From contig JAVTVY010010516.1 of assembly GCA_036873755.1 (NCBI GenBank), forward strand, positions 310,001 to 374,000: a DNA stretch of 64,000 nt. The letters run 5' to 3'. Below the pieces are notes generated by a model. That model had not been told where the DNA came from. It was given only the letters and a program-made list of their open reading frames with translations, and ran no database searches. The translations under genes were made by a program, and so were the position numbers. How positions within the stretch are numbered: the stretch's first letter is position 1; every line of letters starts with the position of its first letter. Below are positions 33,641-44,269 of the stretch, piece after piece. This DNA comes from Hanleya hanleyi. Lineage: Eukaryota; Mollusca; Polyplacophora; Lepidopleurida; Hanleyidae.

Positions 33641-34397
33641 ACAATATTTGTATCACCGAACTCTGTATCACTGTCTCTACGTTACTGTCAGATGCCGGTA
33701 AATGACTTTTATCATCATCATTGCATTCAAGTTCAAAAGTGGGTTCCTTTTGTCTATATTTAACTTCTAACTCGGAAACATAATCAGCGAGACAGTATTT
33801 TTCGATTTTTTTGGGTCGTTTTGCATACCTCTTGACGATGTTGTCAGATTCAATGTCTGTCGAGTCATCTGGTAGCTGTTCCAGCTGTTCTTCATTTTTT
33901 AAGAGAAAAACTCGCTGGTCTGCAGGAGATGTATCGATCAATACTACTTCACGAGATGCTCGTGTCAGTGGCATCTGTAACACGAGATATGATGCTTCCT
34001 GGGCACTTATTTCAATAAAATTATGGAACTGGTTTCCAATATGTCGAACCTGCCTTTTGAGATCCATGTTTCCCTCTGTTGCTTCTTTAGACGCCTGTTC
34101 TAGCATAGTACTCCTACCTCTCTGTGATTTGCTGATAGAGGAAACAATGTACATTGCACAGGCATAGGGATCAAGTACAAATTGTATGTCGATGTTTGCT
34201 CTCCATGCGCTAAGCACAACTTTATTGGAATAATTCACACGCATCTCTGATGGTTTTCTTTTCAAAAACACCTTGGGCCCTTTTGAGGGAGCTTCGTATG
34301 CATTTAATATATTCTGATTCTTCCATTTGCACAACATCTTTTAGAAATTGTTCGTATGACATATCACATCCGTCCTTGAACTCGTCCTTGAACTCGT
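33639..34397 (-). pseudogene. Helentron Rep, C-terminal (motif 3) part
   Basis: Encodes CDMSYEQFLKDV then VVLSAWRANIDIQFVLDPYA and CAMYIVSSISKSQRG. This is Rep motif 3, where two tyrosines four residues apart normally make the DNA joints. The first Tyr is present (residue 63 of the 34337 frame) but the second position is Ser (codon at 34137-34139). A DUF-like linker ending DSNVETVIQS follows before a frameshift at about 33640-33670. The upstream end is broken by the LINE and duplicated helicase segment at 34398. Confidence 0.8.
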
Positions 34398-34663
34398 TCT
34401 CGTTTTGTACCTGTTAGTTCTTGTAGTCGGTCATGCATGAAAGCGAAGAGCTTGTTACCAACCATGGAGATTTCATCGATAATGATAACAGCAAGGTCTT
34501 TGTAAGTTGTTCGAAATGTATTTAGCTCATCACTGTACATATGCTGTTGTGTTTGGAACATTTTCTTGTGGAAGGCAGAGGCTATTGTTACTCCATTTAT
34601 GTTGTAAGCTGCCTTTCCTGTGAATGCTGTTCGTAAGATCTTTATAGTATCCGGGTCATCGCC
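34398..34663 (-). repeat. 266-bp duplicated helicase segment
   Basis: Near-identical copy (one substitution seen) of 32745-33010 in the same orientation, inserted between the Rep halves directly against the 5' end of the LINE. It encodes part of the helicase (SAFHKKMFQTQQHMYSDELN through IIDEISMV). A short duplication, 'ccttgaactcgt', marks its left junction (34374-34397). Confidence 0.9.
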
Positions 34664-35868
34664 GATAGATAGGAATTTGGATCAATTCTTGGACCGCTTC
34701 TCTTTTTGTTATATATTAATGACATAAATAAGGCCTCTGACCTACTTCAAATCATCCTTTTTGCCGATGATACAAGCGTTGTTTACTCCTCTAAAAACAT
34801 TGATAATGCTATCAATACAATGTCACAGGAATTGGAGAAATTTTACACATGGTTATGCGCAAACCGACTGTCATTAAATATAAAAAAAACTAAATGCATG
34901 ATGATTAAACCAAACAAAAGAGAACGAGCCAGTCATGTGCCCCGCGTACTCATAGCCGGAGAAGAGATTGAAATCGTCAATTATTTTAAATTTCTTGGAA
35001 TATTTTTCAACAATAGATTGACCTGGACGACTCACATTGATTACATCTGCAAAAAAGTTGCGAGAAACACTGGAATTATCAATTATATAAAAGAATCTGT
35101 CAATAAGAAAACACTTTACATTTTGTATTACTCAATGATATTCCCATATCTATCTTATTGTAACATTCTCTGGGGAAATACTTATATCACCCACCTGAAC
35201 CCGTTAATACTATTGCAGAAACGAGTATTACGTGTTATCACCTTATCCAAGAAGTTTGATCATACACAGCCATTATTTGATACACTGAAAATTTTACCGT
35301 TACTTAAATTGAATCTATATGCCTGTTCTCTCCTGACTCAACAAATTTTGTATCATCCCGAATTAACTCCAATTCGCTTTCGGGATTACCTCACAAAATT
35401 ATCTGACGTCCATCATTATTCGACTAGAAATCAACAGGTAAACCTATATAGACCTTTTTATCGATCTAATCTATCTTACCATACCATTAAAGTCACAGGA
35501 CCGCGGGAATGGAACAAACTGCCTTCAACACTAAAAGCCACAACGTCTTCGTCCTTATTCAAATCAAAGCTTAAATCATATCTTCTTGCAACTTAATCTT
35601 GTTTCACATGGTAGCATCTCAATTGCCCATGCAGAGCGGTTAATATAGTGACTTCACCTACTGTATATTTCTCAAATGTTAAACTTGCCTTTTTTTATTA
35701 TTCTCCCTTGGGATAGAACAAGCCCCTTGGGGTTTTATTCCCGCCAATAACATTCCGGGCAACTACTATCTTGTATATTATTACCTATCATATTCCGAAC
35801 ACCCGATATACACATGTTTATCTTATATATATATGTTGGTGAATAAAAATTCAATTCAATTCAAAAAT
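34664..35868 (+). mobile_element. 5'-truncated LINE inserted in the Helentron
   Basis: About 1.2 kb in the opposite orientation to the Helentron. It begins within the RT (see the CDS entry), has a 3' UTR with 'gggatagaacaagcccc' and 'gaataaaaattcaattcaat', and ends in TTCAA repeats. It separates the two Rep halves: KYSEIHAR on one side (35860) and EFKDGCDMSYEQF on the other (34390). 5' truncation is usual for target-primed reverse transcription. Confidence 0.85.
34670..35596 (+). pseudogene. LINE reverse transcriptase, C-terminal half
   Basis: Open for about 300 codons but lacks the N-terminal RT motifs and endonuclease. It begins GSILGPLLFLLYIND, followed by the catalytic block IILFADDTSVVY (FADD), NRLSLNIKKTKCM, FKFLGIFFNNRLTWTTHIDYI and the tail GPREWNKLPSTLKATTSSSLFK. 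These are typical of Jockey/CR1-like LINEs; the exact clade is uncertain. The frame is undamaged to the TAA at 35594-35596, suggesting a younger insertion than the Helentron around it. Confidence 0.85.
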
Positions 35869-37162
35869 TCTAGCATGTATTTCTGAGTATTTTTTCCTGT
35901 ACTCCTCAACATCATTTTCTAGTGGTTCTAGGACCATTGTCTTTTGAAGTGGTGGAAGGGGAAAGCCAAATCTACAGACAGATCTACCACCTTTCTTGCA
36001 TGTTTTCGAATGCTTATGAATTTGCAGTTGAACCAAGTCTCGTAGGTCTTCCTCGACATCTAGAGAACAAGTCACATATTTGTCAAAATACTGAACAATG
36101 TCGTCTTCAGAATCCACATTATATTTTGGTGCATTCTCTGTCCATACTATCATGTGAGTGTGTGGCGAGCCTCGATTTTGAAATTCATTGCGTTGGAATG
36201 TATCTGTAACAGTTCCAATTGGAGAGGGTTCACTTTTAAGTACAGTGTTTACAAATACTTGCACTCTGTGATCAAAGTACCTGAACGTTGTTACAGGGTC
36301 TTTTTGAACAAGTTTGACTTTGTCAGTCCATGTCATATTTTCTATGTCTTTATCGGAACATGGCACACCAGCTAAGACAGCTGAAGTTTTAAGTAACTCT
36401 GTCCAACGAGTATCAGCTGAAGATAATGACATAAACCATGTTGGAAGTCCTAATTGTCTAATCATAGCAAATACATCCTTTTTTTCTTGAAGAAAGGCAT
36501 GCTGGAGAATTACGAAGTGTTCTAAAAATGTAGTAACATTCATTCAAGTTAACTATCTTGTCAACAATTTCAGGGTTTCGCGCTTCTGTTGCTGTAATTT
36601 TCTTTCCTTCACTTTTCTTCCTTCGAACAGCCAAGTTGACTTTATCAACCACTTGTTTCCTTTGAATTTTGTTCAGTTTGAAAAAGAGATTTGGAACACA
36701 TGTTGCGGCTCTTCGATCAACACTTCGCAGTTCCCATTTTGAAATATCACTGTAAGATACAGGTACCTGCCGGTCATTGTTTTCTAATCTTTTCTGTCCA
36801 CAATATATTGTTGGAAAAGAGAGTACTTCAGCATCTTTATCATGATAAATGCTAAGTGATTGTTGTCTTTCGCCAGGTGCTAAAACTAGGCCTTTGTTGG
36901 TATCAAGATTTGTTTGCTCGATGAGTTTGTCAGAATTGCCTTCAAAGCGATCATCTTCATGGATTTCGATAAATGTATCTTGGTTTTCTAACTCGTTTTC
37001 AGGATCAGTAAATGCTTCTGAATAAACAATTTCAGATTGTCTGCCATCTGCAGTGTCCGAACAACTATGTCCAAGTCCGCAGTTTAGATTTTGTGATCTT
37101 GGTAAATTCTTGAACAATTTCTTCAGCACTTTTAGTAGTCTCGTTAACCCAATTCTCATCAA
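35862..37162 (-). pseudogene. Helentron Rep, HUH nuclease part
   Basis: Two frames joined by +/-1 shifts. The 36458-37162 frame carries the segment before the nuclease (SDISKWELRSVDRRAATCVP, NLFFKLNKIQRKQVVDKV). A shift at about 36530-36545 leads to VTTFLEHFVILQHAFLQEKK, GLPTWFMSLSSADTRW and the HUH motif GSPHTHMIVW, where two His hold the metal. It continues with DKYVTC, KHSKTCKKGG and CRFGFPLPP. Another shift near 37085 separates it from the upstream DUF6570-like region. The frame ends at the LINE insertion. HUH histidines are intact; the motif-3 half lies beyond the LINE. Confidence 0.85.
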
Positions 37163-38034
37163 TTGCCAGACCAGAATTCTTATACAGCTGACTACTGTTC
37201 ATAAGCCAGCGTAAAGCTGTGAGTACAACAGTTGGTCGCACATTTTCAGAAAACATACACGATTTGTACGAAAGTCTTTTCTTCAGTTTTACAGAAACTG
37301 TGAAATGTTCATCCATTTGTCTTGGTAATGCATTCAGTGTCGGCTGAATGTCAATCGGAACGTTGACTACATTGCCTTTTGTTGAATACTGTCCGCCTCG
37401 AGGTAATTCTCTTATCTGCATAAATGGTATTCTAAGCGCTACAAGCCGTTCTTCGAGAGGGTGCAAGTTCAACTCGTGGGGTTTATCAGGCCAGGTCATC
37501 CCATTGGCAACAGAGAGTTTTGGAACTTTACATTTCTTTAATGTGGAAAAGCATGTGTGACAAATCCATTCCTTTCCATCTACAGATTTGTATCCTGTAT
37601 AGAAATCTTTATATGTTGGAAATATAGGAACAGGACAACATGTTTGATGACAACAGGTACATACATATTCTGGTCCTTTTTCTGGGTTTTTTTTATAGAA
37701 AACATTGATACATCCGTCTATATCATGTCCGAAACGTCTTTTTTTACATTGTTCTTTTTCATGCTGAAAATACTCTTGGCTCTTTCGATCTTCTGATTTT
37801 CGTTTTCTGTCAGAGGCTTTTTCTTCTTGTGTAATATGCCGCCTTCTTTCAGATTGTTTCATTCTTTCAATCGTGAGGAAAGTTCTATCCTGTCGCAGTT
37901 GTCTCTTTCTGGTCAAATCTGCTTTTGACTCCGCTTGTGAAAACGCTGGATCAAGTCTAGCTTTTTTCTTCAATAATCTTTCTTGTTCTAAAAACTGTGA
38001 ATCTTCTCTACATTTCCGCTTACATTTCAGATCT
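37065..38034 (-). pseudogene. DUF6570-like Cys-rich region of Helentron
   Basis: Part of the 568-codon frame 37065-38771. It contains CTCCHQTCCPVP and WICHTCFSTLKKCKVPKLS, paired CxxC groups that probably bind zinc, then LEERLVALRIPFMQIRELPR and FSENVRPTVVLTALRWLMNS. This block regularly precedes the Rep domain in Helitrons; its role is not known. The frame ends KSKLRTWT at 37065, where a shift moves reading to the 36458-37162 frame. Confidence 0.8.
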
Positions 38035-39285
38035 ATCACCCTGTGCTTTTCCGGATCTTTTTCCCTAGATTTCCGTTGACTTTGGACATTTATTACTCTG
38101 TGCTTTTCCGGCTCTTTTTCCCTAGATTTCCGTTGACTTTGGACATTTATTACTCTGTGCTTTTCCGGCTCTTTTTCCCTAGATTTCCGTTTACTTTGGA
38201 CATCTATTACTCTGTGCTTTTCCGGTTCTTTTTCCCTAGATTTCCGTTTACTTTGGACATCTATTACTCTGTGCTGTCCCGGTTCTTTTTCCCTAGATTT
38301 CCGTTGACTTTGGACATTTATTACTCTGTGCTTTTCCGGCTCTTTTTCCCTAGATTTCCGTTGACTTTGGACATCTATTACTCTGTGCTTTTCTGGTTCT
38401 TTTTCCCTAGATTTCCGTTTACTTTGGACATCTATTACTCTGTGCTGTCCCGGTTCTTTTTCCCTAGATTTCCGTTGACTTTGGACATTTATTACTCTGT
38501 GCTTTTCCGGCTCTTTTTCCCTAGATTTCCGTTTACTTTGGACATCTATTACTCTGTGCTTTTCTGGTTCTTTTTCCCTAGATTTCCGTTGACTTTGGAC
38601 ATTTATTACTCTGTGCTTTTCCGGTTCTTTTTCCCTAGATTTCCGTTGACTTTGGACATTTATTACTCTGTGCTTTTCCGGTTCTTTTTCCCTAGATTTC
38701 CGTTGACTTTGGACATCTATTACTCCGCTTTTCTGGTTCTTTTTCCCTAGATTTCCGTTTACTTTGGACATCTATTACTCTGTGCTGTCCCGGTTCTTTT
38801 TCCCTACATTTCCGTTGAATTTGGACATTTATTACTCTGTGCTTTTCGGGCTCTTTTTCCCTAGATTTCTGTTTACTTTGGACATCTATTACTCTGTGCT
38901 TTTCTGGTTCTTTTCCCCTAGATTTCCGTTTACTTTGGATATCTATTACTCTGTGCTTTTCCGGTTCTTTTCCCCTGGCTGTCCTCTTACTTTGTTTTTC
39001 AATCACTAAGAAGCTTGGATCATTCCTTGCTTTCCGTTTACTTTGGACATCTATTACTCTGTGCTTTTCCGGTTCATTTTCCCTAGATTTCCGTTTACTT
39101 TGGACATCTATTAATTTGTGCTTTTCCGGATCTTTTTTTCTAGATTTCTGTTTACTTTGAACATCTATTAATCTGTGCTTTTCTGGAAATTTTTCTCTAG
39201 TACTTGATTTGCGTCTTTTGTCAGATTCTTTCAATATTTTTCTCTTTGAACTTCTTTGTCTCATTTTCTTCATGTACGTACACAT
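38035..39285 (-). repeat. 57-bp coding tandem repeat (19-residue basic repeat), about 20 units
   Basis: The unit is KHRVIDVQSKRKSREKEPE with variants (VINVQSQ, PGQHR, KDPEKHR), 57 nt per copy, running from about 38040 to 39190. Lys/Arg and Glu alternate, suggesting a charged helix that might bind nucleic acid or carry a nuclear signal. A 2-nt deletion near 38725 shifts the frame, splitting it between the 38692-39285 and 37065-38771 frames. The near-identity of many units implies recent expansion or homogenisation. Confidence 0.9.
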
Positions 39286-39353
39286 GTACTCTCGCCATGT
39301 ACAAGCATTTATTATTTTGTCACTTTTATGGACAGTTGAAGATTTTTTCTTTT

Positions 39354-40229
39354 TTAGTATTTGTCTTTTTCCTGATCTTCAAAATATAACAGAAGACTAT
39401 CATTTGCCGTTTCTTCAGTCAATCCTGTTGTCTTCTCAGAACTCTTTGGTGTCTGATCAGTACAATTGTCTGAACTTATCCTCAATATCTTGACAGCTGT
39501 TACTTCGAAAATATCATCTGCCCGATAAGCCATTGATTGTGCTAGACGAAGACAATGTTCAAATACATCGTGTATGTCACTATAATGCAGCACAATACTT
39601 GATCCATTTGGATCAACAGAACCAGTCAAGTTTCTGGAGTGAGAGTCACTAACACAGTAAATGTTATTCTGCTTAATTACAATGAATGTACTTCCTTTGA
39701 ATGTTACAATAGCAGCATCACTACTGTTTTGAAGTAAAGCAGCATGTAATGCTTCAGCCAGTGTTAAGAACTGCAGTTCATCTAGGTTTTGTCTCGTATT
39801 GCCCAGTGTTCCCATCAGTGATTCTTGAAATGCAAAATTGTACAGATTACCATTCCACTGACCCACGAATGTCATTAATGGCTAGGAGCTCATGATGGAT
39901 TGTGCTACTTCGCCGCAAAAATTCATACATTTCGTTTCCATTTACAAGTATCTGGTCTACGTCATTTGATGTCCAAATTGTTGTTGGTTTCTCTCGACTG
40001 TATATGAGAGCTGATAGACTATTCATTACACACTGTTTACCAGCATTGTCCTGAAATCTTGGATGGCTTTGGTCGAAATGACCCTGTATTGGTACTGGCA
40101 AACTCGAAAGTGTTGTAAGCAGGTCCGGGTGGGGAGGAGGGGGGGGGTACATAAGGGCCTTGAGCGGTATTTGTAGGAGCAGGTAAAACACCAGTTAATC
40201 TTACTCTGCGGGAGTGCATATTCTTCCAC
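39354..40229 (-). pseudogene. OTU/C76-like cysteine protease domain of Helentron
   Basis: Two overlapping frames (39847-40191 and 39354-39875) with a shift near 39860. The first carries FQDNAGKQCVMNSLSALIYS, a GxQCxxNSLxA nucleophile motif. The second carries LGNTRQNLDELQFLTLAEAL, VTFKGSTFIVIKQNNIYCVS and the DSHSR motif with the presumed catalytic His. The pattern resembles papain-fold deubiquitinase-like proteases reported in Helentrons. The function in the element is unknown, perhaps polyprotein cleavage or host ubiquitin removal. A proline run (PPPPPHP) lies near the N terminus, and no certain start codon is assignable. Confidence 0.7.
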
Positions 40230-40316
40230 CCAAGGTTATGCGCTTAATGTCTGTATCAGTAACTTTAAAACAAAATTTGTGTTAGTATAAGCTGCAAAAG
40301 TAAGCTCATCAGCCTG

Positions 40317-41555
40317 ATGAATGGGGTCGAAATAACAGTAGGTGCCAAATACAAGGATTTCAGACTAAAATCAAGGAAAGTAACTGAAGAAAACATCGAA
40401 TCAGCCCAAAAAACAGTTTGTGTACATGTACTCATGGCACCGATCCTATGTACCAAATTTCCAAAGAATCCATCGAAAACGAGTTGCGTTCACGAGGACA
40501 GTAGGTGGCAAATAAAAGATTTCAGACGAAAATCAAGGGAGTAACTCAAGAAACTGTCTAATCAACTCGAAAAAAGTTCGTGCACTTGGCACCAATCATT
40601 TCAAAAGAATGCAATGAAACCTCTAGGACGAGTTTCCTTCATGAGGACTGTACAGGTGCCAAACAAAAGGATTCCAGACTAACATCAAGGGGGGATAACT
40701 CAAGAAAACGTCCAATTGGTTAGAAAAAAGTGTATGCGCATCTACACATGATACTGATCATGTGTACCAAATTTCAGAAGAATCCATTGAAAACTCTGGG
40801 ACGAGTTGCTTTGACGAAGACAGTAGGTACCAAATACAAGGATTTCAGACCAAAATCAAGGGAGTAACTCAAGAAAACGTCGCATCGGGCCGAAAAAAGT
40901 TCGTGCACATCTACACATGGTACCGATCATGTGCACCAAAATGCAGAAGAATCCATTGAAAACTGAGTGGAGTTGCGTTGACGAAGACAGTAGGTGCCAA
41001 TACAAGGATTTCAGACCAAAATCAAGGGGAGTAACTCAAGAAAACGTTTAATCGGGCCGAAAAAAGTTTGTGCACATCTACACATGGTACCGATCATGTG
41101 TACCAAATTTCAGAAGAATCCATTGAAAACTCTGGGACGAGTTGCGTTGACGAAGACAGTAGGTGCCAAATACAAGGATTTCAGACTAAAATCAAGGGGG
41201 GTAACTCAAGAAAACGTTGAATCGGGCTGACAAAAGTTCGTGCAAATCTACACATGTTACCGATCATGTGTACCAAATTTCAGAAGAATCCATCGATAAC
41301 TCTGGGACGAGTTGCGTTGACGAAGACAGTAGGTTCCAAATACAAGGATGTCAGACCAAAATGAAGAGGAGTAACTCAAGAAACCGTCGAATCGGGCCAA
41401 AAAACGTTCGTGCACATTTACACATGGTACCGATCACGTGCACCAAATATCAAAAGAATCCATTGAAAACTCTAGGACGAGTTGCGTTGACGAGAAAAAG
41501 TTTACGGACGGACGGACGACGCCATACCATAATACGTTCCGTCAAAATTGACGGG
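40317..41555 (+). repeat. tandem array, about 170-bp units, ending in GGAC run and hairpin
   Basis: About seven units spaced 140-173 bp (mostly 167-170), each with 'gatcatgtgtaccaaatttc', 'agaagaatccattgaaaact', 'gacgagttgcgttgacgaag' and 'aggatttcagac' blocks. It ends at 'ttacggacggacggacgac' (about 41502) and a palindrome 'ccgtcaaaattgacgg' (41539-41554). Open frames here follow the repeat and are not genes. It abuts the Helentron 5' side and may be a separate non-autonomous element. Confidence 0.85.
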
Positions 41556-41599
41556 CATATAAAAAGTTCCAATTTCATTCCAAAGTATCAAGAAAATCC

Positions 41600-41910
41600 T
41601 TTCAGTAGTTTTCAACAAATCGCGAAAACAAGAATTAGATGGGAGATTTGTAGGTTATTTTTTGACGTCATGACGTCAAGTCTGCATGTTTTAACATTGG
41701 CAGATCAACATCATCGTATCCCCAAAATAACATGGTAGGTATTGGTAATTGTCAATTCCCAACAGATTTTAATGAAATACGGGGGAAAAATTAGTAGAAT
41801 TTTTTAGTTGATATACTGTGTGAAGTTTCAATGCTGTACGATAAATTGTCTCCGAAATATCCTCCAAAACGTCTATATTATATTATATTAGAATATATTA
41901 TCTGTGACGG
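41600..41910 (+). repeat. dispersed repeat Z, copy 1
   Basis: Inverse match to 54605-54872: 'tagatgggagatttgt', 'gacgtcatgacgtcaagtct', 'ttggcagatcaacatcat', 'tgtacgataaattgtctccg', 'aaatatc' and 'aaaacgtct'. Non-coding. Confidence 0.7.
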
Positions 41911-43264
41911 ACAGTAGTTGTTGTTGTTGTTGTTGTACCGTCACACATGATAAAGACATCGCAGCAAACCGTGACCTCGCCATAAATAACGTTCAGTACA
42001 CAGAATTTTTTGTAAATATTAGTACGAATTTCCATAATAATTTACATTCTGCTTGCCCTGATAAATTTTAATCACGTTGCAAGTTTCATTTCTGTGAGGC
42101 GGCCTAAAAAGCACAGGTCGCAAAACAACGCGTGTGCGGGTTCGGCATCAACACATGAACAGTTTAACATTGCGATGATCACAAGCGCCTTCTCTTCAAA
42201 AGAAATCAATATTCTAAACTACGGTACCGTACTTTCGTGTTTCCTCAGTGTTAACATTTAAATTATCCATTATGTAGTTCAGTGTTGTCCGCCAAAACGC
42301 TTGGGACTATTTATTTTATGTCAATTATGAATAAAGCCAATAAACAATACGGGAGAAAAGATTAGCAAAGTTACTCTTGTCAAAATGGCTGCCAATTTGG
42401 AACAAAACGTTTATCCCATAATAATACTCTTAAGACAGTCAATCAAAGCTGTCGTTGGATGAACTATTGGAAATCCCCTACGCCCCAAGTTGAAATCCTG
42501 CCTATATTAAGATGGGCACAGCTGTCTGCTCAGTGCAAAGCCAGGTCGTAAGTTTACAATCTGTGACAATCGCATTGTGTTCACTTTGGTAACTCTTGCT
42601 GAGTTTATATTGCTAACGATATATTTTCGGCCTCATGTTCAATTTTAAACAAATTGGCGACGACCAGAAAAATAAGAAATAACATATTAATATTCCTAAA
42701 CCAGTGACAGTCTCTACCAATCTGTAGGGGAGAGCTTCACTACGGGCTCGTACGCTTTTCACGGTTTATTTTAATTTCATATAAAAGTAATTATTGGAGA
42801 GACACAAAAACTGACATGGCTAAAAACCCTTCCCTCGGAGGAGTTTCGTGGGTTACGTGACCTTTTCCTGCACGGAACTTGACTTAACTTGAGTTTTCAG
42901 GTAGGTACCTCTAATCCACGAGAGAGAGAAATTCTCGTACAGCAGACGAAAGTCGCAATTTTATGCTGAATTGTTGTAAATATCACCGTTCATGCATTTA
43001 AAAAAAATGATTTAAGTAGTTTTAGAAGGAATAATATACACTAATTGAACAATTTATCAATCTGACCTGTTCACAATGAAAGACCGAACAGCGGCTGTTG
43101 TTATTTCGACGGAAAACGAGATTATTTTACCTCCGGAAAATCTTTGGCAGTCATCGGAAGTATAGCTCGTCGGCCGTCAAAAGCTGATAGCGTATCCACT
43201 AATTATCCGATTTTAATTTTAATAATATATTGGGAATCCTGAAGAAATACTCGTTTCAGAAATA
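41911..43264. other. no recognised feature
   Basis: A (TTG)n run occurs at about 41918-41936. No motif-bearing frame or repeat recognised. Confidence 0.45.
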
Positions 43265-43500
43265 TATGGGGGGGGGGGGATTTGGCTTAATGTCACACTC
43301 AAGTTTGTTTCACTCATATAGTGACAGTCAGTTTGGTTGGTGGAGGAAGCCGGAGAACCCGGAGGGAACCACCGCCCTTCGGCAAGTAACTGACAAACTT
43401 TCACACATGGACCAGCTGGGCTCGAACCCGTGCCAGTTCAGCGGTGTGAGGCTAGCGGTCACCAGCGAAGCGCCTTAGATCACTCGGCCACCGAGGGCCC
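43265..43500 (-). mobile_element. tRNA-derived SINE-like element
   Basis: On the minus strand a tRNA-like head begins near 43500: A-box-like TGGCCGAGTGATCTAAGGCG (43471-43490) and B-box-like GGTTCGAGCCC (43418-43428). Their extended spacing recalls tRNA-Leu or tRNA-Ser. A non-tRNA body extends to a G-run at about 43268-43279. The anticodon stem and acceptor pairing do not hold, so it is not a tRNA gene. Confidence 0.7.
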
Positions 43501-44265
43501 CCAGAAATATAGATTGATGTATTTGTATGCTATTTCATGACGAAAAATTCAACCGAAATATGACACTGATTTACTGGAAATGTGGCAAAGAAATAATAAA
43601 CGTCTGGGAATTCAGGATTTTTGCCTGTTGGGATGTTAAGAACACTGTACTGGACGTCAGGATGCCTGTTGCAATTTTACCGAGATTGGACCCCGCTCTC
43701 CCCCCCCCTCCTCACCCTTGTAACAGCCTCCTCTGTAGGAACTTTTGAAAACTAGTTTCCTTTCATGAAATGAAAATTAAAAGAGCTTTTGCATATACTT
43801 ACAAGTTAACCTTATGACCAAAAGGTAATTCTTAATGAATAGAGGTGTGGGTCTTAAGGCATATTGCCAACTAGTGTATTATATTTTTGTTCAATCATAG
43901 AAAAAAATTATCTTAACATGGCCACCTGTTGGCTATTGCAGTTTCGAATGGGACCTAAACAATGATGAATGCACAACTACTAGGATGCGAGGGGTTATAA
44001 CATCTGTACAAAATGTGAGGAAGACCCATTCCGTGGTTATGGAGATTTGAAGATACCCACGGTAACAAGGGTTCAAGAGGAAATTTTTATCAGGAAATTG
44101 ATTGGTTGGTTGTTTGAAGTTTAACGTCGCACCTAACCTAATTGGACACACAGCGACGATGACCCAAACAAACATACCCTAGCAAAATCCTAACCCCAAC
44201 AAAAACCTAACCAAAACTACAAAAAAATTTGAATTTCGCATTTTGAAAATTATGCTCTACAGACA
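43501..44265. other. no recognised gene
   Basis: A 'gtttgaagtttaacgtcgca' piece near 44113 resembles the inverted SINE tail. Otherwise nothing recognised. Confidence 0.4.
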
Positions 44266-44269
44266 CTGA

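Larger units (their letters stand above)
31026..40229 (-). mobile_element. Helitron2/Helentron-type rolling-circle transposon, decayed
   Basis: In 5'->3' order on the minus strand: cysteine-protease domain, basic repeat domain, DUF6570-like Cys-rich domain, HUH Rep nuclease, PIF1-family helicase, AP-type endonuclease. Rep-helicase fusions define Helitrons; a C-terminal endonuclease and an OTU-like protease are typical of the Helentron subgroup. At least seven frame disruptions, two in-frame stops in the helicase and a LINE insertion show it cannot make its proteins. Termini are not defined: about 0.3 kb on the 3' side (30562-30752) and up to 1.3 kb of array on the 5' side (40317-41555) could also belong. 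Confidence 0.85.

Noticed and set aside
38043..38750. 235-codon + strand frame with repeated Phe/Tyr/Leu-rich units resembling a membrane repeat protein
   Set aside because: It is the antisense of the 57-bp coding repeat of the Helentron. Because the period is a multiple of 3, all phases tend to stay open. The minus-strand reading connects to recognised domains; this one does not.
43418..43490. tRNA gene on the minus strand
   Set aside because: The A and B boxes are present but the acceptor and anticodon stems cannot be paired into a cloverleaf, and a non-tRNA body follows, so it is a SINE head. The same applies at 57700-57785.
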